A stretch of DNA of 19,701 nt from an uncultured Lachnospiraceae bacterium (lineage in GTDB: Bacteria > Bacillota > Clostridia > Lachnospirales > Lachnospiraceae): contig CAJUOO010000064.1 of the NCBI GenBank assembly GCA_910588535.1, positions 1 through 19,701 on the forward strand, written 5' to 3'. Shown here piece after piece: positions 1-5,331 of the stretch. The translations under genes and the position numbers were made by a program. How positions within the stretch are numbered: the first letter of the stretch is position 1; each line of letters begins with the position of its first letter. Below the pieces are notes generated by a model. It ran no database searches and was not told where the DNA came from. It saw only the letters and a list, made by a program, of their open reading frames with translations.

Positions 1-34
1 AATGACAACGTGTATTACCTAACTGATAAAAACA

Positions 35-174
35 GTCCGGCGAACTGCCTGTGGTTCTCAAGGAACCTATTGAAAAACGCCGGCGGTTAGCGAGGTAGTT
101 TCGAGCTTACCGTCCGCTGCGTTTTTCACTAAGCGCGAGCGGGGTGACGGAGGACTACAGGCAGTTCGCCGGAC
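35..174. repeat. Structured palindromic repeat element, copy 1
   Basis: A nested inverted repeat. The outer arms at 35-52 and 157-174 are a perfect 18-bp inverted repeat (GTCCGGCGAACTGCCTGT and its complement). An inner 9-bp stem pairs 72-80 (GAAAAACGC) with 119-127 (GCGTTTTTC), and a CTC at 57-59 can pair with the GAG at 150-152. The interior (CTCAAGGAACCTAT before the inner stem, CACTAAGC and GGGTGACGGAGGA after it) closely matches a second element at 14437-14570 whose outer arms have a different sequence. The architecture suggests a structured RNA or a palindromic mobile repeat. No open reading frame in it looks real, and no U-tract follows the outer stem, so it is not a classical terminator. 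Confidence 0.8.
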
Positions 175-267
175 GGATCATTCCAGACAATGATACAACA
201 AACAACAGATAAAGAATATCATTTACAAGAAGTTATACTATCTAACATCATATCAGCAAAAAGACCA

Positions 268-294
268 TGCCAATACCTTACAGCTATATTGGCA
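268..294 (-). terminator. Probable intrinsic terminator of the two small-protein genes
   Basis: A perfect 8-bp stem TGCCAATA/TATTGGCA (268-275 with 287-294) with an 11-nt loop lies about 45 nt downstream of the stop codon at 340. Read on the minus strand, the stem is followed by TGGTCTTTTT, a short U-tract starting a few bases after the stem. That fits a modest Rho-independent terminator for the minus-strand operon. Confidence 0.5.
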
Positions 295-339
295 CAGTCC
301 CTGCAAAAGAGCTATCTACTATTCAGCAATATTTCTCAC

Positions 340-573
340 TTACTCTTCATCCTTTTTCAAGATATTTTTAAACATGCCAGATACCTGAGCAATAGAATCT
401 ATAGATATCTTTGCCTTTACTCCATTAATTACCTGCTCGATCATCTCGTCCGGCAGATCGATGCCCAATACCTGCTCCACTGCCTTCACAGGCTCCTTCT
501 CAAACAGCTCCTTAACTGCTCCATTTTTAGAAAGTTCCTCCACGATCTTGCTGATCTGCTCCTTAATATCCAT
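340..573 (-). CDS. Small helical protein of unknown function (77 aa)
   Basis: I do not recognise a family with confidence. The 77-aa product (MDIKEQISKIVEELSKNG...) is predicted to be almost entirely helical and strongly charged, with no cysteine, signal peptide or membrane segment. It contains a central segment PVKAVEQVLGIDLPDEMIEQ and ends in a lysine/glutamate-rich tail. The ATG at 573 is supported by a strong GGGAGG ribosome binding site 10-15 nt upstream. It follows the 69-aa gene by only 17 nt, so the two are almost certainly co-transcribed. The D-L-P-D-E turn and amphipathic helices loosely recall Nif11/NHLP-type leader or carrier peptides, but there is no GG cleavage motif or cysteine-rich core, so I do not call it a leader peptide. 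Confidence 0.75.
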   Translation of the reverse strand: MDIKEQISKIVEELSKNGAVKELFEKEPVKAVEQVLGIDLPDEMIEQVINGVKAKISIDSIAQVSGMFKNILKKDEE

Positions 574-591
574 CTTGTTTTCCTCCCTAAT

Positions 592-801
592 CTAATATTC
601 TTTTTGTACTTCTCTTACTCCATACCTCTCCATAAAAGCCTTTTGATCCTTCTCATCCCTGATAAGCATAATCTCTTCAAATCTGCCTGTCTGGATATCC
701 TTGAATCCTGCTGCTTGCTCTCCTGTGCAAATACTGCACCGAATCACAGGGATAAAGCGGTCCTTGTCATACTCCTGATGCCTCTGCTTTTTTCTAAACA
801 T
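592..801 (-). CDS. Small conserved-looking protein of unknown function (69 aa)
   Basis: A 69-aa protein (MFRKKQRHQEYDKDRF...) with a basic N-terminus, a Cys-x-x-Cys-type pair in VIRCSICTGEQ and a following stretch GFKDIQTGRFEEIMLIRD that looks like a compact beta-rich fold. The reading frame stays open to 864, but the start is placed at the ATG ending at 801 because GGAGG lies 8 nt upstream of it and no such site precedes the longer version. It is the first gene of a two-gene unit with the 77-aa protein. The CSIC motif could bind a metal or be redox active, which is inference only. I recognise no domain. Confidence 0.75.
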   Translation of the reverse strand: MFRKKQRHQEYDKDRFIPVIRCSICTGEQAAGFKDIQTGRFEEIMLIRDEKDQKAFMERYGVREVQKEY

Positions 802-906
802 GTTAATCCTCCATGTCAGAGCAATTTCCTGCGATAACACACGTCCGAAATCTAAACTTTCCAACTGCGATCAAAGCATATTCGAGGCTCTGACTCAAAT
901 TGCCGA

Positions 907-939
907 TTGAAAAATTAGTGCATCCGCATGATTTTTCAA
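907..939 (-). terminator. Nested hairpin, possible terminator after the NYN gene
   Basis: TTGAAAAAT (907-915) pairs perfectly with ATTTTTCAA (931-939), and a second small stem GCA/TGC around ATCC-type loop bases sits inside. It lies 17 nt downstream of the stop of the NYN gene (957), which is read leftwards. It has no U-tract outside the stem, although the arm itself is A/T-rich, so termination in either direction is possible but unproven. Confidence 0.4.
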
Positions 940-956
940 CCTACCTTCTCTCTTGT

Positions 957-1766
957 CTACTGTTTCATTCTCACATAGACAATCTTTAGAGACTTATCAT
1001 TGGGATTTGGATTGCGCTTCGTATTAATCTCAAGAAAGTCATAGCTCTTTATTAATTTCCCCAGTTTGGAAAAATTATAATTTCTCGGATCAAAACCGGG
1101 AATTCGCTTTAACAGCATATTTCCAATTTCTGACAGATTAATCCACTCATCCTCGTCTGAGCGAGATTCTATAATAGCTGCTATCTCCACTCCCACTTCT
1201 TCCTTCGTTGGAATATTATTGACCTCTGTCTTTTCTTCCTGTTCCTTCTTCTTTGGCTCCTCTACCTCTTTCTTACCTCCTTCCTGTTTTGCTGCGCGCG
1301 CCTTATTCCTCTCATTATTCTTTGCATTTTCCTGATATAGCAAATCCAAAAACTTAAAAGATTCGCAGGCAGCAACCAAAGAAGGTGGTGTCTTCTTCTC
1401 ACCCATCCCAATAACAAGCATACCAGCCTCACGAAGCCGTATCGCTAACTTCGTAAAATCGCTGTCAGAAGTTACAAGACAAAAACCGCTGACTCTTCCA
1501 GAATACAAAATATCCATTGCATCAATAATAAGGGCAGAATCAGAGGCATTTTTTCCCCTTGTATAATTAAACTGAAAGACAGGCATCATGGCATACTCAA
1601 TCAGCTTGTCCTGCCACGCCATCACCCCCGGACTAGAAAAATCTCCGTACACCCTTTTATATGTAGCGATTCCATAATCACTTACCTCATCCATAATCAG
1701 CTTAATATACTTGGTTGACACATTTTCCGCGTCAATCAGGACCGCTATCTTTTCCTGCTTTTCCAT
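957..1766 (-). CDS. NYN-domain putative ribonuclease with C-terminal OST-HTH/LOTUS domain
   Basis: A 269-aa protein. Residues 7-143 form a NYN (DUF88/LabA-like, PIN-fold) domain with the expected acidic metal-binding positions: D12 in LIDAEN, D76 in NASDSALIIDAMD and D101/D103 in VTSDSDF. Such domains are metal-dependent RNases. A charged lysine/glutamate-rich linker (about 150-185) leads to an OST-HTH/LOTUS-like domain at about 187-269 (EDEWINLSEIGNMLLKRIPG, then SKLGKLIKSYDFLEI), a proposed RNA-binding module. The frame extends upstream to a TTG at 1781, but those codons are the ribosome binding site itself (GGGAGGATTTT), so the ATG at 1766 is the start. It is monocistronic, with its own strong promoter. 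The protein is soluble and probably cytoplasmic. The RNA substrate cannot be read from sequence. Confidence 0.9.
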   Translation of the reverse strand: MEKQEKIAVLIDAENVSTKYIKLIMDEVSDYGIATYKRVYGDFSSPGVMAWQDKLIEYAMMPVFQFNYTRGKNASDSALIIDAMDILYSGRVSGFCLVTSDSDFTKLAIRLREAGMLVIGMGEKKTPPSLVAACESFKFLDLLYQENAKNNERNKARAAKQEGGKKEVEEPKKKEQEEKTEVNNIPTKEEVGVEIAAIIESRSDEDEWINLSEIGNMLLKRIPGFDPRNYNFSKLGKLIKSYDFLEINTKRNPNPNDKSLKIVYVRMKQ

Positions 1767-1792
1767 AAAATCCTCCCACAATTTATAGTAAC

Positions 1793-1822
1793 ATTATAAA
1801 ATACAAGGACTTTTTATGTCAA
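1793..1822 (-). promoter_or_regulatory. Sigma-A-type promoter of the NYN gene
   Basis: On the minus strand a perfect TTGACA (-35, 1817-1822) is followed after 18 nt by a perfect TATAAT (-10, 1793-1798). Transcription would start near 1786, about 20 nt before the ATG. This is the best match to consensus in the window and implies substantial constitutive expression. Confidence 0.85.
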
Positions 1823-2209
1823 TCCTATTTCTTCTCATACCATCTTTACAAGTATCTGCTCTATATTCCATAATTGCATCAACTGATTATCTAAAAAAAT
1901 CCCCAATTTACAAGGCATTACTACAGGATAGCAGATTGCATTTACTATTCTACGGATTGAGCCTTGCTATGCTTTAAAGTTCTTGCGCATAAAACAAACA
2001 GGCGACATATACGAATAACATGGGTGGCTCCATGATTTGTATAATCACCGGGATCGTTAAAAGCAATTCCCACATTTTACTTCTTCCAAACTGAATTTGT
2101 TGTTATTTTTTTATGTTACATACAAAGATCTCTTATTTTTACCTGCCATCTTGCATAAAATAGATGTTTTTCTCCATATATTGGTAAAAATCTGTAAAAG
2201 AGGCTGTGA
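1823..2209. other. 387-bp divergent intergenic region with one tiny hydrophobic ORF
   Basis: This AT-rich spacer separates the minus-strand NYN gene from the plus-strand glycosyltransferase gene. The only coding candidate is a 33-codon minus-strand frame at 1974-2075 (ATG at 2075, TAA at 1974) encoding a very hydrophobic peptide starting MWELLLTIPVIIQIMEPPML, with a weak GGAAGA upstream. That could be a membrane microprotein or chance. Near the glycosyltransferase, CATAAAATA at 2155-2163 resembles the -10 of a sigma-K promoter but lacks a correctly spaced AC -35 element. I see no RNA gene or riboswitch. Confidence 0.4.
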
Positions 2210-3280
2210 ATGGCTACCATCAGTTTATGTATGATTGTCAAGGATGAGGAAGAAAATATAAAGGATTGTCTGGATTCTGTACAAGGGATTGCCGATGAAA
2301 TTATTATCGTGGATACTGGTTCAACAGATAACACCAAATCCATCGCCAAAAATTATACCGATAAATTATACGACTATACATGGAAGGATGATTTCTCCGC
2401 GGCACGCAATTTTTCATTTTCAAAGGCAACGATGGATTATTGCATGTGGTTAGACGCAGATGACAGAATGAAAGAGGGAGACAGAACACGTCTGATTCAC
2501 TGGAAAAATCAGACCGACGGGACAACTGATGTGTTGATGCTTCCCTATATATCAGGATTTGACGAAGAAGGAAATGCTGTTTTTTGTTATTACAGAGAGC
2601 GACTTTTAAAGCAAACTAGTGGATTTGTCTGGAAAGGCCGAGTACATGAAGCCATAGAATGTCACGGAAAAGTTGACTATCAAGATATTCGCATCGAACA
2701 TCACAGCAAAAAACAAACATACGGAAAACGAAATTTACATATATATGAAACAATGCGCCAAGAAGGAGTATACTTTGAGGCAAGGGACAGCTTTTACTAT
2801 GCAAGAGAATTATATTATCACAAAAAATACGAGGACGCTTTGGATGAATTTCGAGATTTTTTAAGAAGAAAGGATGCTTTTATTGAAAATCAAGTGGAAG
2901 CATACAGAATTGCTGCCTATTGTTGTTATGCTCTGGAAAATGAAAAGGAAGCACTGAATTTTCTACTAAAAGCTCTTTCCATCAGTGTGCCCAGCGGTGA
3001 GCTCTGTTGTGATATAGGAAAGCATTTTATGGACCGACAGCAATGGACTCCGGCAATATTCTGGTATGAAGGTGCTCTGCGCGCCCCAATGCGTGAACAG
3101 GCTGGCGGCTTTGTACAGAAAGAACATTATGGATACATTCCCTGTGTACAGCTAAGTGTGTGTTATGAGATGGTAGGAAAAAGAGAAATAGCGCTGGATT
3201 ACCACAAAAAAGCTGGTATCTACAAACCATATGGAGCAGAATATAAAAAAAATCAGGAATATTTTAAATCTGTCAATTAA
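2210..3280 (+). CDS. Family 2 glycosyltransferase with C-terminal TPR-like region
   Basis: A 356-aa cytoplasmic enzyme. The N-terminal GT-A domain (about 3-225) begins with the signature ISLCMIVKDEEENI, followed by IIIVDTGSTDNT (nucleotide-sugar binding) and the metal-binding D-x-D at D82-D84 within MWLDADDRM. The rest (about 185-350) is helical with TPR-like repeats (YYARELYYHKKYEDALDEF, AYRIAAYCCYALENEKEAL). This arrangement is typical of SunS-like and related GT2 enzymes that glycosylate proteins. The ATG at 2210 follows GAGG by 6 nt. It lies 240 nt upstream of a collagen-like gene rich in Gly-X-Thr triplets. In Bacillus and Clostridioides, BclA-type proteins are O-glycosylated on such threonines by glycosyltransferases encoded nearby, so this enzyme is probably the modifier of its neighbour. 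The sugar donor is unknown. Confidence 0.88.
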   Translation: MATISLCMIVKDEEENIKDCLDSVQGIADEIIIVDTGSTDNTKSIAKNYTDKLYDYTWKDDFSAARNFSFSKATMDYCMWLDADDRMKEGDRTRLIHWKNQTDGTTDVLMLPYISGFDEEGNAVFCYYRERLLKQTSGFVWKGRVHEAIECHGKVDYQDIRIEHHSKKQTYGKRNLHIYETMRQEGVYFEARDSFYYARELYYHKKYEDALDEFRDFLRRKDAFIENQVEAYRIAAYCCYALENEKEALNFLLKALSISVPSGELCCDIGKHFMDRQQWTPAIFWYEGALRAPMREQAGGFVQKEHYGYIPCVQLSVCYEMVGKREIALDYHKKAGIYKPYGAEYKKNQEYFKSVN

Positions 3281-3455
3281 TAACCTCACACGCTGACGAG
3301 GCATCTACCTTACAACGCAGGACAGATGCAGAAATATGACCCTAGCCCTAACATCACCAATATCTCCAAACCCCCTTTATTGATTTTAAACAACCTCTTG
3401 TCTCGCTGCTCTCAGGAATCAAATCCAATGATATTCTTTCTCTTATTATAGATAG

Positions 3456-3483
3456 AACATTCTAAAAGAAAACGCATATCCTA
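3456..3483 (+). promoter_or_regulatory. Candidate sigma-K (late mother-cell sporulation) promoter
   Basis: AACA at 3456-3459 is followed after 15 nt by CATATCCTA at 3475-3483, matching the CATAnnnTA -10 and AC-containing -35 of sigma-K promoters. It ends about 37 nt before the start codon of the collagen-like gene. No convincing sigma-A promoter is seen here. Known BclA-type genes are transcribed in the mother cell late in sporulation, which fits. The motif is short, so chance occurrence is possible. Confidence 0.5.
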
Positions 3484-3520
3484 AATAGTGAAAATGAAAC
3501 AATAAGGAGACTTTAAATAT

Positions 3521-5155
3521 ATGGATTTATTTAGGAGAAATTGTGATTGCTGTGACAATCAGGGGCAATCTTGTTGTAGAGTTTGTCAAGGTCCAACTGG
3601 GCCTCAAGGGCCAAGAGGTTGTCCGGGCCCAACTGGGCCTCAAGGACCTCAGGGATTTCAGGGTGTTCAGGGTCCCGCTGGTGATATGGGACCTCAGGGA
3701 CCTCAAGGTGCTCCGGGTCCTCAGGGTGCAACTGGACCGCAAGGTGCACAAGGGCCTCAGGGTACACAAGGGCCCGCTGGTGCTACCGGACCACAAGGCG
3801 CTCAGGGGCCTGTTGGAATGACAGGACCTCAAGGACCCACTGGACCGCAAGGACCTCAAGGTGTCGCGGGTGCTGCGGGTGCAACTGGTCCACAGGGACC
3901 TCAAGGTGCACAAGGACCTGCTGGTGCAACAGGTCCTCAGGGATCTCAAGGTGTCGCGGGGCCTGTTGGCGCAACTGGTCCTCAAGGACCTCAGGGCGCT
4001 GCGGGGCCTGCAGGTGCAACTGGACCGCAAGGACCTCAGGGTATTGCGGGGCCTGTCGGTGCTACCGGACCGCAGGGACCTCAGGGTGCAATGGGACCCA
4101 CCGGTGAAGCTGGAGCGCAAGGACCTCAGGGTATCGCTGGTCCTCAAGGTGTGACTGGTCCTGCTGGCGCTACCGGACCGCAAGGGCCTCAAGGTATCGC
4201 TGGACCCGTCGGTGCAACTGGACCACAGGGAACTCAGGGTGTCGCGGGACCTGTTGGTGCAACTGGACCACAAGGACCTCAGGGTATCGCTGGTGCAGTC
4301 GGCGCTACCGGACCGCAAGGGCCTCAGGGTGTTGCGGGACCCGCTGGTGCAACTGGACCGCAGGGGCCTCAAGGCGTCGCTGGCTCTCAGGGTGTTCAGG
4401 GTCCTGCTGGTGTAACTGGGCCGACTGGACCTACGGGACCTCAAGGGATTCAAGGTCTAGCTGGTGTAACTGGGCCGACTGGTGCAACCGGACCTGCCGG
4501 AGCAGCTGGCGCAACTGGACCGCAAGGGCCTCAAGGCTTACAGGGAATTCAGGGACCTCAAGGCGTAACCGGAGCGACTGGACCCACGGGACCTGATGGT
4601 ATAGCCGGCGCAACTGGTCCAACTGGACCTGCTGGACCCGATGGTATAGCTGGACCAACTGGGCCTGCAGGGATAGCTGGCGCTACCGGGCCAACTGGAC
4701 CGACTGGTGCAACTGGACCCACGGGACCTGCAAATGGATTGGCAGCCTATGGCGGAAAATATAATACCACACCTCAAACATTACAGCTTGTACTTGGTGG
4801 CTCAACACAAATTCCACTGTCAACCAATATGCCATCCAATCAGGTTACTTACACACCAGCAAACAGCATCACTGTTGTAGAGGCGGGCATCTATGAGATT
4901 ACCTACTCCTCCACACTGTCTGCTGCGCTTGGTACTACTGTGACACTGGCAGTAAGAGTAAATGGCACGAACTTACCAGAAACAGAAATATCCAGAGTAC
5001 TGGCAGTGGGAGTCGGTTCTCTCTACAGCGGCAATACCATTCGCACTCTGGCTGCCGGAGATGTAGTAGATATGGCATTATCTGCTCTATTAGCAGTTGG
5101 AGTAACACTGGGAAGCGGTGTAAACGCTACACTCACTTTAAAAAAGCTGAATTAG
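3521..5155 (+). CDS. BclA-like collagen-repeat surface (probably spore-surface) glycoprotein
   Basis: A 544-aa protein in three parts. The N-terminus (1-23) has no signal peptide but six cysteines (C8, C10, C11, C18, C19, C22). Residues 24-404 are 127 consecutive Gly-X-Y triplets without interruption, 36 of them with Thr in the Y position (GAT, GPT, GVT). The C-terminus (about 405-544) is a beta-rich domain resembling the trimerising C1q/TNF-like C-terminal domain of Bacillus BclA, with GLAAYGGKYN at its start and VEAGIYEITYSSTLSA in the middle. AAGGAGA precedes the ATG. Absence of a secretion signal fits assembly from the mother cell onto a spore, possibly through disulfides at the N-terminus. 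Threonine-rich triplets are likely O-glycosylation sites for the upstream GT2. Spore location is inference; another surface role is possible. Confidence 0.9.
   Translation: MDLFRRNCDCCDNQGQSCCRVCQGPTGPQGPRGCPGPTGPQGPQGFQGVQGPAGDMGPQGPQGAPGPQGATGPQGAQGPQGTQGPAGATGPQGAQGPVGMTGPQGPTGPQGPQGVAGAAGATGPQGPQGAQGPAGATGPQGSQGVAGPVGATGPQGPQGAAGPAGATGPQGPQGIAGPVGATGPQGPQGAMGPTGEAGAQGPQGIAGPQGVTGPAGATGPQGPQGIAGPVGATGPQGTQGVAGPVGATGPQGPQGIAGAVGATGPQGPQGVAGPAGATGPQGPQGVAGSQGVQGPAGVTGPTGPTGPQGIQGLAGVTGPTGATGPAGAAGATGPQGPQGLQGIQGPQGVTGATGPTGPDGIAGATGPTGPAGPDGIAGPTGPAGIAGATGPTGPTGATGPTGPANGLAAYGGKYNTTPQTLQLVLGGSTQIPLSTNMPSNQVTYTPANSITVVEAGIYEITYSSTLSAALGTTVTLAVRVNGTNLPETEISRVLAVGVGSLYSGNTIRTLAAGDVVDMALSALLAVGVTLGSGVNATLTLKKLN
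3590..4732 (+). repeat. Gly-X-Y coding repeat with 45-bp higher-order units
   Basis: The DNA encodes 127 GXY triplets (9-bp period). Within it a five-triplet unit, GPQ GPQ G(I/V)A GP(V/A) GAT, recurs almost exactly in the central part (roughly codons 153-190 and 219-285), giving a 45-bp near-identical DNA repeat. Such tracts are prone to expansion and contraction. The long minus-strand open frame across it is a by-product of the repeat composition, not a gene. Confidence 0.9.
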
Positions 5156-5168
5156 CCTTATAAATTAA

Positions 5169-5204
5169 AAGAAGTACAGGTGGTCTATACTACCTGTACT
5201 TCTT
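5169..5204 (+). terminator. Strong hairpin terminator of the collagen-like gene
   Basis: AAGAAGTACAGGT (5169-5181) pairs perfectly with ACCTGTACTTCTT (5192-5204) around a 10-nt loop, 13 nt after the stop codon. The U-rich 3' arm and following ATTAAA give a weak U-tract. The element is nearly symmetrical and could also limit transcription arriving from the convergent operon. Confidence 0.75.
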
Positions 5205-5240
5205 ATTAAACATCAACCAGCCACTTTTGATAAAGCTATC

Positions 5241-5280
5241 GTTTATCTAAAGTAAATTGCTGAATCATTTTTAGATAAAC
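5241..5280. repeat. Inverted repeat between convergent genes
   Basis: GTTTATCTAAA (5241-5251) and TTTAGATAAAC (5270-5280) form a perfect 11-bp inverted repeat with an 18-nt loop, about 50 nt downstream of the alpha-galactosidase stop codon (5332, minus strand). It may stabilise or help terminate that transcript, but no U-tract follows on the minus strand. Confidence 0.55.
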
Positions 5281-5331
5281 AATACTCACTCAAAAAAGTC
5301 AATCTTTATGTTGAATTTCACATAACCCGTT

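Noticed and set aside
35..174. Palindromic element as an intrinsic terminator or origin
   Set aside because: There is no U-tract after the outer stem, no replication gene or iterons nearby, and the same core recurs at 14437-14570, so a dispersed repeat or RNA family fits better.
190..837. 215-aa plus-strand open frame
   Set aside because: It is antisense to two small genes with good ribosome binding sites, and its translation (Leu/Ile/His-rich, low complexity) has no recognisable domain.
3527..4453. 308-aa open frame on the minus strand within the collagen-like gene
   Set aside because: It is a mirror of the GXY repeat (low-complexity Ser/Arg/Leu-rich translation), with no ribosome binding site. 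The plus strand encodes a complete, recognisable protein.
3590..4732. Regular short repeats that could suggest a CRISPR array or minisatellite
   Set aside because: The period is 9 bp in frame with Gly-X-Y codons. There are no unique spacers and the frame is uninterrupted, so it is coding repeat.
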